A stretch of DNA of 64,000 bases from Epiperipatus broadwayi (GCA_028023455.1 JAQFVV010006221.1:825001-889000); one strand, 5' to 3'; positions 34,471 to 47,973 are shown, numbered from the stretch's first letter. Notes: generated by a model not told the origin, from the sequence alone. Translations and numbers: made by a program.

Positions 34471-34930
34471 CTTAAGTCCAGAATATTTAATCATTTTCCA
34501 GGAGTAAAAGCAAATATAATTAATATCAAAGAAGAAAAAATTGGAAGGATTGCAGAGAGATTTCAAATGTAGATTGAAAAGTTTTACATCTACATTTGCA
34601 TATTTTGTGAACCCATTTTTTGTGATATTATTGAAGATGCATTACCAATTTCTCAAATAATAATTGTCGGAAAAAACGGTTGAGGAATTGGCGTTATTAA
34701 AAATGAAAGAGGATCATGCATTGCAAATGCTTCACAAAACTAGTCCTCTAATTGAATTTTGAAAACTTGTGCCAGAATCAAAATGTCCATACTTAAAGAA
34801 AGCTGCGTGGCATCGAATTTCAATTTTTGGTACACCATATTGTTGTGAATCGTTGTAATCCACAATGAAGTTCATGAAGTCGAAATATCGTTCGCAGTTA
34901 ACCAATCAGCATCTCACAGAATTGCTGTGA
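34471..34930 (+). pseudogene. hAT transposase remnant, part 2
   Basis: Continues the interrupted remnant: a block ending SRIFNHFPG, then INIKEEKIGRIAERFQM and, downstream, FCEPIF, as in the C-terminal dimerisation region of hAT transposases. SKRYRSQLTNQHLTELL-like residues near 34880-34930 recall the end of the family. Frames are broken. Confidence 0.7.
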
Positions 34931-35603
34931 ACAGTTTTAATAAATTATACACTAAATTTCTATGATTTGGCCAAAGGTCTTCGTTAAATGTTATACTTTT
35001 TATTATTATATTTTATTATTGATTTTGAAATAATTATTTTGTATTTTATTTCTTTCTCTTCATTATATTTTCTTATATACTTTATACAGCACTTAAAACT
35101 TGTGTAGAATATGTCATCATATTAATTAAGTTAAATAAAATTTGACTATATGTACTTATTTTTGTGTACATAAATAATATAGGGTGACTCTACAATATAT
35201 GAAGAGCTGGCATTTATGCCCACCTCTCTGATATAATAATTTTTCTTAAGAAAAAACAAATATTGATAAAACATTGAAAAACTTAACACTTTTCCAGAAG
35301 CATATTAGAAGTCAGTCATTTCCTAACCGATAGCAGAATTAAAGAAATGCTTTCACCAAATGAAAAATTGAGATTCAAAGAATCAAACTTATTGCAAAAA
35401 TAGAAATAATAAATTGAAAAAGAAAAAAGCTGAACTGTATATATCTATTACTACGATAGTTGTAACAAAAAACGTAGTTTCAAATTTTAGCACAAACGTC
35501 TAGGTATGTAAGATATATACACTGTATATTCTCATATAGATCCAATTTATCCAAATCACTTTGCATACTTTTTAGCAAAAACCTTTTATTGTACATATAT
35601 ACA
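34931..35603. other. AT-rich DNA, no gene seen
   Basis: Nothing recognisable. Confidence 0.5.
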
Positions 35604-35638
35604 CCTATGTTTCGACTGTCCTGCAGTCTTCTTCAGAG
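35604..35638 (-). ncRNA. Hammerhead-like motif, decayed
   Basis: Minus strand: core CUGAAGA, extra A, perfect 5-bp stem II GACUG-CAGGA-CAGUC, then GAAACAUA. Stem III has lost its palindrome (ACAU instead of ACGU) and stem I is weak, so this is probably an inactive copy of the family at 6030-6071. Confidence 0.4.
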
Positions 35639-38600
35639 CCAGATTTTTTTTTTCTCTGATGAAAACAGTGGAGATAATTAAATGAGTACAACAACCAAAC
35701 AGCATTCAATCTCTAGTAGGATTTTATAACTTGCCATATTGATACAATTTATGTTAGCATTTTAATATTTAGAAATATGCTATAAATTTTACATCATTAA
35801 AATATATACAAAAATCTGTAGGATCATACATTTTTGATGGCATTAAGTGTTGTGCATTAATCAAGAGATTTTGTATTCAAAAAAAAAAAAACCAAATTAC
35901 AAAATAAATATTTTGCTGATCATGATTTATTGAAAAGTTAAAATATCCAGTACTTCTAGTAAATATTTTTACAGAATATGATATATATGTTTGAAAAAAT
36001 AAATACAAGATATACATTGATACATTTGAAAAAGTTTAGCTGCCTTGTTAACAATAGTACAACATCTCACTGTAATTAACATTCAATATATTTATTAGAC
36101 TTATTACAATATATCAAATTATATATATATAAATCTTTCTTACAGTAAGACAAGGTACTACTTTGAAAGAAGCACTGTCATTGGTCCAGACATACAAAAA
36201 ATGGTAATCTCATTGATTTCACATATATTGGCTGAAATATTACAAAAACTTATAAAAAAAGAGAGCATGTATATGTAATAAATATATATATTCACACATT
36301 TATATAGAATAATTGTTACAATAAATATATGATTTATAATTTATTTATATATATTTAATACATTTGATAGATTTTTTTTTGTTGTTGGGCATTTTATCTA
36401 TGATAAGTTGAATGTATGAAGAAAAAATTAGTCAGATGTTATACATTACGATATATCATCAAAAATGGAATGTAAAATTATATGGTATAAATTTATATAG
36501 ATTTTTTTCCCTTCCTTTACATATTGTGTTATTGTTATAATAGATTCTAGTTAATTTTATAAGTACTATTCTATTAGCGTGTTGAAACCGCGTGATGGCA
36601 TTGATCCCATCCAAACTCATATAAATATGCCATTTAGTGGGCCGCAGTCAAACCAAATAGTCACAACTTTTTTTTCTGTTGTAACTAATGGAGTGCTTTG
36701 TCTTGCGCAGTTTGTGTGAGTGCACAAAATCCTATCTTTTACCAATGGTAACACTTCACTACTGTACCATTTCAGAGTGGGTGGATTTAAAGTATGCAGA
36801 ACTATTGCAATCTGCATTCAAAAGCAATTACGGTACAACTTACTTAAGGTGCTATTAAAAAGTAATAGTTATAAGCCCATTACCCTGCTTCCGAACCAAA
36901 CATGTAAGGTGTAAATCATTAAAAAAGGTTACTGGAAACCACAATTTCACTGTTTTCTTAGAAAAAAGTCACGGTTCGCGAGGACAACTATGAGAATTAA
37001 AATGTCGAACTGTATAATTTCTCGTAGTTATATAGAGACAAAAAGAAATTGTAAAAAGAATACATTTCTTAATCTTAAAAAAAAAAAAAAAATCGAGTAG
37101 AAAATTATTAATCGTTATTAAAAGGTGTGACATTAATATCAACCATATCTTAGTCACATATACTTTCAAAGATAGCTATTGGTATAAATAAAGATTCATT
37201 TTTTTAAAAAATTTAAAAAAAAAGTCAAATACAGTTCAGTAATTAAAGCAATCTCATTTCTTCCACCACATTGTAATTAGTTATCTCTGTCAAATAATGA
37301 TAGTAGGCTTTTGCGGCAGGGTAGGGGGAGATTTTAGGTTTGGTGCCAAGAGCTGACGTATATGGGGAATTCGACTAGAATAAAATATTTGAAATAATGT
37401 CTGTTAATTGATGTTTTAATTCTTGCAGATGTGAAAAGGCATACCATCTTCCCCCTACATTGCAGCAGGAATAATATGAAATTCATAGACACTTGTTAAA
37501 GGTATAAATTTATCATCGTAAAATTGTTCTTGAATAAATCTGACAGTAATTTGTTAAGAAATCAATCAATGAATTACATTAACCCGTATGATAAAATGTC
37601 TGACTGTAAAAAAATTCTCGTAATTATATCCAGAGACCAAAAAAAATTGCAAAAAGAATTGCAGTAATTTATTAAAGAAAATAAATGTGAATTACGTTAA
37701 CCCCTGTACGATTATTCTTATTATTATTTCACAAATAAGGTGGTGGGCCCAGTAACATTATATTTATGTGCGTTTTCATAGAAACAATGCCATCAAGCAG
37801 TTTCAACATGCTAATAGAACAATACCATTTTATATAAAAGAGATAGATGTTGCTTTGTATGCAATGTAGATTGAACACAGTGAAAAGGGCAAGAATTAAT
37901 ATTTGCCGAAAAGGTTTTATTATTATTATATATATATATATATACAAATATTTCTACTATATAAAGATATTTTATATTATATTATATGATTTATTTAAAC
38001 TATGACATATTTATTTAGTAATGTAGCATGTATGATTTGCACTTTTACATTTACCATTTTATTATATTTTTGTAAAAGTATAATGTAAGATAGTTTTGTT
38101 TCTAAACTTACTTCTTGCAGAATTTTTCTTCTGTTTGACAATCGTCAGACACCATATTTCTATTCCTCTGGCTTATTATATTCTGCTATCTTTATAGGAG
38201 TATTATTTTACATTTTCCAGATGATGTGAATTTTTCCTACCTTCCTTTTCCCTGACATAGATACTTCAATTTCATTTTTATATACTTAATATTAACGTCT
38301 TGTACATAACATAAAATGAAGCTCTGTACAAATAATTCAAGACTTACACAATTGTTTAATATATTTTTTCAATTATAATTTCAGAGTATTGCCCATGAAA
38401 ATCTTCGTTTTAATCATATATCCATTTGTAAAATTTTTACCGTTATGAAAATATTTTTTAAAATATGATTATTCAGAAATATATAAATAACAAATTATTT
38501 GCCTTTTAAATGTTTAACGATTATCTTAAAAACAAATAATTCTATCTCTTATAAATGCACAGATTATATAAATATCTTAAAAACCTAATATTCATAAAAT

Positions 38601-40925
38601 ATTAAAAAATTTCATCTGAAAGTTAAACAAAATTTATGCTTATGTTAAATTATCACAACGGGAAAATCAATTTCTAACTTCAAAGATTTGCTTAATTCTC
38701 TCTTTTTCTGTAAGAAAAAGAAAAAAAAGCATTAATAAAATGAAAGGACTAATTTAAATATATGTTAAATTCCTCATTGTAATAATAACTATATTTTAAT
38801 TTTTGAAGCATTTCAGCCAATATCATTACTTAAAACTAATTTAGTTGAAATAATTAGGATAACGTAGAGGATAAACTTGGACTATTAATAAACAACAAAA
38901 TATATGGAAGGCAGATAAAATTAGGAAGGCAAAATTAATAATAATAAAAAAATACCGGAAATAAGATAATGACAAATTGTAAAGCCAACTTTCCCTTTCT
39001 TCGTTATAAAGAATAATTTTTTTGTAGATATACCTTTTTTTTTTTTTAAATCTGTAGCACCTTTATATATATACTCTGTACAGGAAAAAAAAATCTACAA
39101 TACATTAAGTACATAAATTACAGAAGTAATTTTTTCTGAAACAAATAATTTTTTGCTTCTGTAAAATTACTTCTGATCAATTTATAAAATCAGATGGCTG
39201 TTTATCCTATTTTTTTTTTTTTCAATTTTAAAATCTTACTCGAAAAATCTTAAAAATTCAATCAGATCTGATGTAACTTCTTTCTTTTGATCTTAGGCCA
39301 AATTACATTTTCATATTATCACTGTGACACATAAACGTTTACTATTTAATGTTAAGTAATGATACTAAACTGTTAATTCTATAATCACCACAATATCTGT
39401 TTCAAAGCAAATAGACTACTACCGGATAGAAGAAATACTTTTAAATAAATCTCTTCAACAATTGCTATAAAATCGTACACTTTATAGCAACATCATATAA
39501 TGCTCACAAATTGAACAATATTCATATGACATCATTTAGATCATGCAGTTTGGCTAAAAGGTGAGTCAGATGCTTTAACTGTTTAACAATTATACAAGAA
39601 AATAGTATTTAACCAATTGCTATGAAATCTTATTCTTTAGCAAAGCATAAAATATTTACTGCTGGAGTGTCAAATCAAAAATTACATTAAAACAACGTAT
39701 ACAAATCAGATATTACAAACGTGAAACTTTCAACAATAACGAATACGAGGATAATAAAAAGATTCTATCCATGTAAACAGAGATAACTTTAGCTTTTGAT
39801 AGCTCTTTTGTTGGGGTTTATTAAAGTAAAAGGAATTAGTAGTATGCGCATGTCAATTGCAAGTAAATATAACTTTAATATATATATATATATGAATACA
39901 GTTGCCATTTCTTTGTGCTTGCTTATTATTATAACACCAATTTGGATGGATATTACTTGTCAACAATTGGGTAATATGAATGACTAGAAAACTAGAGACG
40001 CTGTATTACCATGTTTCACTATCGAAATATTTTTCTTCATACAAATTTACAGCATAAATCCTACACACAAAGCCAAACTATGATAACAAAGCAATAGTGG
40101 TGGTCGTGTGATGTTTATTGGCTTAATAGCCAATTGTCGAACAATTTGTAGAGTCATAAATCGTAATTCTCATAATTAGAATCATGAAAGTTAACGGCCA
40201 ATTTTAAACTGAAAATAATATTTAACCAAAAACTTATTATTCATGACACAATTTGCCCCCCCCCCCCCAAAAAAAAAAATGTTGGTTTAATTAAATTACA
40301 ATTTTGAAGAGTTCAGATTATGAGGTTGTGAATTCTTATTGTGGAATTTGATAATCATATAAATGACCAAAAATAAAATAAAAAACAAAGAAACAATAAC
40401 AGCAATGTCTTCTAGCAATAATTAAACTATCATCCACTTATTTTCTTGGGAGTTATTCAACAGATTTTATTTCAAAAACTAAGATGCCGTACATTCAAAA
40501 CAAAAATAAAATCACATGTAAAAAAAAAGAAAGATGTGTAAAATATATATTTTAAAAAACTTAGAACACAATGTATATACAGTATTGCATTAGAGTATTT
40601 ATGACAGGAAGATGGTGTAAGAAGAGTATGTTATGTGTATATATATATTTATAAGGTACAATAAAATAGTGGAACGATCAAAATAAGAGCATATTAAAAT
40701 TATAAGCACAATCACAGTAAAAAAATATATAACTTAATGAAGAGTGCGGCAATCTCAAGAATGTAAAATTATAATCGTAAAATGTACATACCGTTCAAAT
40801 GAAATTCTTTAGCAAACAAATACACTTTTTTTTTTAATCATATATTATAGAAGAATAAATATATTATATAGTCCTTCTAAATTCTTTTCTTCCCCCTCTG
40901 TTTTTGCTGTCTTCATATATAATAT
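35639..40925. other. AT-rich DNA, no confirmed gene
   Basis: Mostly A/T runs and TA microsatellites (for example near 37925 and 39875). 36560-36910 is less AT-rich and has open frames on both strands (36617-36817 minus, 36720-36914 plus) that I cannot assign; an unidentified repeat is likely. A C12/A10 tract lies at about 40257-40280. Confidence 0.45.
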
Positions 40926-41307
40926 TGAATTTCAAAAATCTTACACGCTTTCACTTTTCAGCAAAAAACCTTTTATTTTTGATTACAGTTTCGACTGTAC
41001 CATGCAGTCTTCATCAGATCTTATTCTATTCTCTCAACTTTCTCTATCCTCCATCTTACTGCAGTCTTCATCAGATCTTATTCTATTCTCTCAACTTTCT
41101 CTATCCTCCATCCAGTCTAGTAAAATGGAGGATAGAGAAAGTTGAGAGAATAGAATAAGATCTGATGAAAACTGCATGGAGGATAGAGAAAGTTGAAAGA
41201 ATAGAATAAGATCTGATGAAGACAGCATGGTACAGTCGATACTGTAATCAAAAATAAGTTTTTTTGCTGAAAAGTGAAAGCGTGTAAGATTTTTGAAATT
41301 CAATAGA
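40926..41307. repeat. Near-perfect 380-bp palindrome with hammerhead-like arms
   Basis: Arms 40926-41112 and 41127-41307 are inverted copies with a spacer of about 14 bp (CCAGTCTAGTAAA). Each arm holds a CTGATGAAGAC...CAGTCGA motif (minus 40981-41020; plus 41210-41249) plus an internal duplication of a CTCTCAACTTTCTCTATCCT block. The open frames on both strands here are products of the palindrome. Confidence 0.9.
40981..41020 (-). ncRNA. Hammerhead-like motif in palindrome arm
   Basis: CUGAUGA, extra A, stem II GACUG/CAGUC with loop CAUGGUA, GAAA, then CUGUA; stem I GAU/AUC has only three pairs. The opposite arm (plus 41210-41249) has two changes (GACAG, CGAUA) that break the core. Probably inactive. 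Confidence 0.4.
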
Positions 41308-43030
41308 AGAATAAACTTAGAAAAATTATTTTGTAGTAATTTTTTGATATTTTATATATAATAAAAATTATCTTATTCAGATTTTTATTTAAGTAAAATG
41401 ATTCGTGTTATGATTTTGAATTATATCCTACACTAAAAACTATTCACGCTATGACATCCAAATACTATGTTTACTTCAGCCAATGAGTAAACAATTGCAA
41501 TGCTCTGTCCAGAAGACACCATTTACCTTTTTATGCTATTCACATTAAAAACTTAAAAGTTTCAGCACTCTAATTTTTTTTACTAAAGCAAACTTGTTTT
41601 AGTGACTGCTGACAACTATGATTAGAATATAGAAACAATGCTCTGATACAAAACAAATTTATTATTTATTTTGATCACATTTTAAAATTAGTTCAATCTG
41701 TACAAACTGGATGGCATTTTCATTTTAGCCAACTAGATAAGCACTGAGTAAATCAATAGCTCGCAGCAAACATAAGTTTAATTAGATGATGCAAGGGTTT
41801 TTAGGATTTTTAAGACATTTAAAAAATATATGCATAAAAACCATATTAAATAAAAAAATCACTTTATTTTATTTACTATTACAGTTAACAGCATATAATA
41901 TTAAAAATTAGTAAGACAAAACGAATATTAACAATCTATATTAATTTTCTTCGCTAAATGTTTTTAAATGAAATGAAAAATGCTTAATCTATATATATCA
42001 TTAACAAAGTAACACAATGCTATGAATATGGAACTTGTGCAAAGGTATCACCCCCTCCCTCACCCTTCATTAAACTCAGTAAAGTTATGATATTTTGAAA
42101 CATCTCTCTTTGAATGGTCTACAGTATAAGGATTGTAAAATTTTGCCTGCAACAATTATTATTAGAGCACCAATAAATCATATTACATATTGTACAAATC
42201 CATAAATAATGAATTAAATTGACAAATGTGAGTGCTCGGAGTAAACAGATAATCTACATAAATTCAAAATGTTTCCCAAAATTCTTTACACGTGGGAGCT
42301 AAAATCTGGCTCAGCTTTGAACTAAACAGGAAGATTGACAGGCTTAGCAAAAGTCATTAGCTTCATCCATATGCCAGCATTTCCTTTATGCTAATAAAGC
42401 TACGACCAGAAAGTTTTAACATTAAAACTTTTTAATCCTTAGCAAGACCCTTTGATTAATCAGCTATATAAGACTGAATGTTCTCATTATAAATATAGGT
42501 ACCGTTACTGATGGGTAAAAGAATGGAGTAATGCTACCTAATACCTATTGGCATGTGCAATGCTTATGTAGTTCACTAAAGAAGAGAGTCATCCCTATCC
42601 AGAATTAAATCCTATACAAATTCTCAGAGTTGTATGTGTAAGTTATTTATATTTAACTATGTACTACTCAATCCCGCTTCATTAATAAGATACAGCTTTA
42701 TAAATATATATGAGTCGAGAGCAGGAACATATCAAATACTAATATGCTGATGTTTTATCAGAGTATTCAATAACTTTAAAAAAAGATTTAGATTACTTTA
42801 CTTTAACTGTAAAATAACATGTCAGTTTTAAAAAATTATTAAATAAACTGTACTATAGCATTTTCATATATACTATATATATATAATTTTTATTCATTTT
42901 TAGTTATATGTTTATTATGCTCTCTGTTATATAAACAACTACTATCTACTACAAACTATTATACACACACACATAACACATTATAATGAAAATTTTCAAT
43001 TATAAGATGAAAATAAAATCTTCATGCCAA
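41308..43030. other. AT-rich DNA, no confirmed gene
   Basis: 42290-42640 is less AT-rich (GGGAGCTAAAATCTGGCTCA, GATTGACAGGCTTAGCAAAA) without an open frame. It may be a non-coding repeat or conserved element; I cannot tell. Confidence 0.45.
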
Positions 43031-43866
43031 GTATTAGTTTTTTTTATAGAGAAATTATTTCATCCAGCAAACAAAGGATTCTGTTTAAAGTTTCTAAAAT
43101 CTCCAAAAAGGTCTTCATTTACCAAAGCAGAAAATTATTTTGATGAATAAGATTGCCAACGTTTCAATAAAATCACATTCATCTTTGTCAAGGCTAAGGA
43201 TAATGAAGAATTGTGATGTCACCAGTAATAATGAGATAGTTATTAAGCGTAAATTAAAAAATATTCATATATATATGATATATAAAATGGATGCGGATTA
43301 ACAAAATTTTTTTTACTTCCTTTTGTTTAACAAACAGCTGATTTATTAAAATTGATTTTAGAAGCAAAAAGAGATAAAATGAAGGGCTTCCATAAGGCAA
43401 GAATACGTTGTATTTCATCATATTTACTTGAACTGTTTGGCCTTGAAATTTTAAAATATCAAACAGTTTAAATAAATTTGATAAAATACAGCGTATTCTA
43501 GCCTTAAGAAAGGTTATTATTTTATTTCTTTTAAAATCAATTTTAATAAATCAGCTGATTGCAAAACAAAATGCAATACAAAAACTTTCATTAATCCGCA
43601 ACCACATCTAATATACATATGAATGAACATTCTTTAATTCACATGCATATAACAAATAACAATCTCATTATTACTTGAGACATAATAGTTTATTTCAGCT
43701 CTAGCCTTGGCAAAAATGAATGTGATTTCATCAAAATGTTGGCAATCTAATTCAGCAAAGAAATTTTATATTCCAGCAAATGAAAATCTTTTTGGGCGAT
43801 TTTAGAAACTTCAAACAGGATTCTTTGTGTTGGATGAAATAATTTCTCTATACAGAAAACTAATAC
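43031..43866. repeat. 836-bp long inverted repeat (foldback)
   Basis: The sequence reads nearly the same on both strands about a centre near 43449: GTATTAG...ATTTCATCCA at the left end mirrors TGGATGAAAT...CTAATAC at the right, and AACTGTTTGG mirrors CAAACAGTT at the centre. Arms differ by scattered substitutions. CCAACGTTTC at 43157 and its mirror near 43735 resemble the GAAACGTTGG end of the hammerhead-like family, but the CUGANGA core is lost. Confidence 0.88.
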
Positions 43867-44037
43867 ACAGAATGACCTAAAAACATTTTACACTTACATT
43901 TACGCAAACAACAAAGAAACAAACATTCTTAGTACAATTATAGTTCCTTATTTGTTCCCACGATCTAAATCCAGTTAAAATGTGTGTGTGTATATCTGTA
44001 AATGTATATTTAAATAAATATTTATATATTCAAAAAC

Positions 44038-44271
44038 ATGTTGTTCAATAAAAATATTGTTATCAAAGCACCATCATTTCTTAATGTGAATAAATCTGAT
44101 AACGATAATATTAAGACTGAGGGTGAAAAGAGGAAGAGAAAGGATAAAAAGCCATCTTATTCTAATAATACTAGTACTACAAATAATAATACCACTGACA
44201 AAAAAAAAGTGGCAGTCAATAAATGCCCCGGAAACTGTAAACGTTTAACAGTTATCCAATACTCACCATAA
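44038..44271 (+). CDS. Small Lys/Asn-rich open frame, doubtful
   Basis: A 77-codon frame with a basic Lys/Arg stretch (EGEKRKRKDKKPSYS), an Asn/Thr run and a KCPGNCKRL end. It is more polar and less AT-driven in composition than other chance frames here, but no family is recognised and no splice or promoter signal supports it. Chance, or part of an unseen exon, are both possible. Confidence 0.15.
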   Translation: MLFNKNIVIKAPSFLNVNKSDNDNIKTEGEKRKRKDKKPSYSNNTSTTNNNTTDKKKVAVNKCPGNCKRLTVIQYSP

Positions 44272-44754
44272 AATGAATAATAAAAAAAAATAAAAGTTCG
44301 TTAAAATGCTTTATGCAATTCGCCTAAATTGTTTAATATATTCAAAGGCATAAAAAAAAAACGCAACTTAAATTTTTTGTCCAATCACTGATCTTTAGAA
44401 TTTAAAGAGAATTAAAAACACCATACGTAAAATAAAAGCTTCGCTGAAACTGTATGTAATATAAACACATAAAAGCATTATCAATTCTTTTGTTCAGAAT
44501 GATTCAGGAACTGCGAAATTAAAATTTACCATGATCTGTGATTGTATTTATGAATACTACTCTTGCTTAAATTCAATATTAAAAAGCATTTCTTTTCCCA
44601 AGCTAGATATAAATTACAGATATATAATGAACGAAACAAAAATATAAGGATATGTATGTTATTTCTACTTTAATGCAGAAACTTTTTTTTAGCTGCCTTG
44701 AAGTATGATATGTTTGAAAGATATCACTGGACGATGAGCAATCAATCCAGAACA

Positions 44755-44817
44755 CTAGCCTTTCCAGTCGGAGGATGCCCAAGCTGGCAAAACGGACTCA
44801 TACTCCCAATCAGGACC
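44755..44817 (-). CDS. RPUSD2: RPUSD2-like pseudouridine synthase, terminal coding exon
   Basis: Minus strand: acceptor TTGTTCTAG, then 20 codons GPDWEYESVLPAWASSDWKG and the stop TAG. The GP-(D/G)-(W/F)-EY...PAWA--DW pattern is the conserved C-terminal tail of RPUSD2 and plant or fungal relatives. Its phase 0 start fits the phase 0 donor of the exon at 50125-50475, whose last residues FLHAWKYK precede it exactly as in the family. The 3' UTR would extend left of 44755. Confidence 0.88.
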   Translation of the reverse strand, partial: GPDWEYESVLPAWASSDWKG

Positions 44818-46216
44818 CTAGAACAAAAATAAAATGACAAATGTTAAATTTCTTTATCAAATACGAAACAACGGAAGTATCAGTATTTTATTTTTGCAAT
44901 ATTCAAAAACAAACACGTCAAAATTCATTTTCTATTAGACAAAATTTGAAAGCAATGTTTCTGAGAATTTACATTGCAACAGGCATACAAATACTTATCG
45001 ATTTCTTTTTAATACATATTTTTATAATATATTTCAATGACGAAGCACAATAATACAGAAGCTTAAAAACAACAGCGTTATTTGCGACACATATAACTCG
45101 TCAGTTACACAACATGAAATCTCAATTCCATAATGCTTGACAATATATATATATTACGATGGTAATGCATTAAGCATACATAATAACGGCGGATGGGAGA
45201 AAATTATAAACTTATCAAACATCCAAGAAAACGTCAACCTGCATATACTATTTTGATTCAGAGAGAATATCGCTTGTCTTTTCGTATGAAAACTATTTAC
45301 ACAATGCTAAATTTGATTAATAAACTAAACCTAAAACATTTAAAATAATTACTGACTTGAAGGGAAATCCTTTTAGGAATGGTTTAATAACATAATGTAA
45401 CAAAATACAAACTTATCAACATTTTAACCATTTCTTGTACTAACCACCTAAACAATATAGTGTAATGTGGGTACCATCCATCTTTTAAATAAGAAAGTAC
45501 CAGAACCAAATTAAACCTATTCAAACCTCATGCTACTATACATATAATACAAAACTACAATACAGCTAAGCAATTGAGGCATTAATAGCAAGAACATAAA
45601 ATTCAATAAATACACAATAAGATGCGATCAATCTTAACTATCAAATATAAATTTATTTACAGCAATTAAAATAATTATATGCTTTAGAAATTTATTTAGC
45701 TTTTAAAAATCGTTGTAATTAAAACAATGCTACAAGTATCATTAATTTGAGTCCCGTTAACAAAGATGATGATGGTCAAGCATTAATGAATATAGTACAA
45801 ACTATTTATTATATGAAAATATTTTTCAAATTTAAAATTTACTAATATTTTATAAATTTGGCATTTATTTCAATGCAAGAGAACATGTGCTTTTGCAAAC
45901 ATGCACAAAACATACATGTGTGTGGTAATGTAACAATAATAATAAATATGAAAAAAAGAGATAGGTAACAGTTGTATGTGATTATATTTTAAGTATGCTG
46001 GATATTATGGTTAATTAATCAAAGATGTAAAACATTACTATAAAATGATACATTGGATTTCAAACAAATTATCTTGCCATTACAATTAAGAGCCTAATTA
46101 AATCAAATATGAAACCTCATTTTGAGTATATTAAACATCAAGAATGCACATAAAATTATTAATCAAAATGTTGCTAAAAAAATTATCATTTCCATGAAAT
46201 TCAAACACATTAATAA
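44818..46216. other. Intron of RPUSD2, AT-rich
   Basis: Lies between exons 44755-44817 and 50125-50475. No further exon-like signal. Confidence 0.6.
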
Positions 46217-46227
46217 AATATGACAAT

Positions 46228-46573
46228 ATTAAACCACTAAAACATCACATGATCACTATCTCTTATACTAGCACACAATTGTTATTAAACAAGGCAAAAC
46301 TCTCCATACAGTAGTGCCACCCTGTGCCAACCAGAGTAATCAATGGATGCCAGAAGGCTTGTGCATAAAATTCCTATCTAGTGCCTACTCATCCAAGATC
46401 TAGACACAGTGCTTTCAGATCCAAGGCTCCTCACTGACGAAGGCCACAAGCCAGAAATTAGTCTGGGGATATATTGGATGAGTAGGCACTAGATAGGGAT
46501 TTTATGCACAAGCCTTCTGGCATCCATTGATTACACTGGGTGGCACTACTGTATGGAGAGTTTTGCCTTGTTT
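46228..46573 (-). mobile_element. Ribozyme-family copy with hammerhead and inversion
   Basis: An insertion in the RPUSD2 intron, flanked by the 11-bp repeat AATATGACAAT (46217-46227 and 46574-46584). The left segment (CATCACATGATCAC, GGATGCCAGAAGGCTTGTGC) and the right segment (GCCTTCTGGCATCCATTG, GAGAGTTTTGCC) are inverted copies. The hammerhead lies in the right segment. The junction is at about 46397. Same two ends as the copies at 34222 and 8015. Confidence 0.85.
46419..46479 (+). ncRNA. Predicted hammerhead ribozyme, copy 6
   Basis: As in the array, but stem III reads AUUAGU (palindrome weakened) and there are two extra bases (AU) in the stem I internal loop. Core CUGACGA, stem II GGC-CACAA-GCC and inner stem I UCCUCA/UGGGGA are intact. 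Confidence 0.65.
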
Positions 46574-46584
46574 AATATGACAAT

Positions 46585-47821
46585 GTTCATGAACATAAAA
46601 TAAACAACATCTCAAATGTATGAATATTCACATGACAAAAAGGTCTATAAATAATAGACATATCAACCAACGTTGAAAATGCTAGTACCTATATATTATA
46701 ATTAGTCTAAGAAAAAAAAAACTTTATCAAATCACATCCATACTTACTTTTAAATGGAGAGTTCAAAAGAAATTATTATTATTACTGTTTTCTAGGATTT
46801 TCCCTTAACCAGGAAGTTTAGATGTATTTCATACCAACATTTTATTTACAGACTCAAAGGACTTTCTGTGTTTATTATTAGATTTAATTTCTCAATTGAA
46901 AAGTTAAATGTTCAAATAAAACTTAGACTGGAGGCATCTTAATAGAAGAATGAAAATATATAAGACAAAGTATATTAAACAATTAATAAATATTTAAACA
47001 TTATTACATTAACTTATAAAATAATAATAAATGCTTAAATATTGCCATCCTTCAGGTGATCATACATTTTAAAGACTAAAAGTTTTATCAAAGTCTCCGG
47101 TTTAAAATTCCTTTTTGTTAAGCTTAACATTTTTCTTCATTTGTTTGTTTTACATTATGGAGTCTAATCCGGTATTTAAGATGCTGAAAATCCATCCTTG
47201 AGAATGTAGAAACACTAATTTTAGCTCTAGCTGCTTCAAGTTTTAATTTATTCAGATCTTATTTCCTTAAATCATATTTCTTCACCTCTCCAAAAACAAA
47301 TATTCTGTAAGAAAGGACTTTCAGTTAACAATTATTTGGTAAGCATAATTTTTTTAAAATGTAGATTAAGCACAACTTAAAAATGGCAATTCAAGTTTCG
47401 TTAATATCAGGCTAAAATAAATAATGAATCCATTGATTAAGGGTAAATTATCATACTCGGTGAAATTAGCTGTCTTGAGTCATAAATCATTTTATAATAT
47501 TTACTTTTGTTCATAACTTGGCTGCAGCTAATGGTGTTTGTAAAAGACAGAATGGAAACATAGAGAAGAATGTGAGCTTGCAATAAAATTTTAAATCATA
47601 TTTTAATTTAAACTGTCATTGATTAAAAATAAATAAATTGTATTGATCACCTTTCTAATTATTTTCCTTTAGTTAATTTTATTACTTAGAATAACAACAA
47701 AAAAATATCTGTTACAACATAAATCTTTTATAATTTGATATATTTAAACTTTGAATAACTGAATTTTGATCTTAGAGAAAATACAAGCAAATTTAAATAT
47801 ATTGCGTATAACTTCTTTCAT
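46585..47821. other. Intron of RPUSD2, AT-rich
   Basis: No exon or repeat-family signal. Confidence 0.5.
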
Positions 47822-47973
47822 ATACACTTTAATGCAAAAATTTTTTTTAATAAAACTTCTTTATTTTCTGCAGAGGAAGTTTGAAAAAACTCTGATGAAG
47901 ACTGCTGGACAGTCGAAACTATCAGGAAAATAAAGAAGTTTTATTAAAAATTTTTTTTGCATTGAAGTGTGTA
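47822..47973. repeat. Hairpin repeat carrying a hammerhead-like loop
   Basis: Arms of about 50 bp (47822-47870 and 47924-47973: ATACACTTTAATGCAAAAA with its complement, and ACTTCTTTATTTTC with its complement) enclose a 52-bp loop holding the motif at 47892-47923. Confidence 0.85.
47892..47923 (+). ncRNA. Hammerhead-like motif in hairpin loop
   Basis: CUGAUGA, extra A, perfect stem II GACUG-CUGGA-CAGUC, GAAA, then CUAUC. Stem I (CU/AG) and stem III are weak, so activity is doubtful. Confidence 0.4.

Noticed and set aside
40904-41303. Overlapping 84- and 70-codon frames on opposite strands
   Set aside because: Both are the same palindrome read from either side. The repeated Leu/Ser peptides come from the internal duplication.
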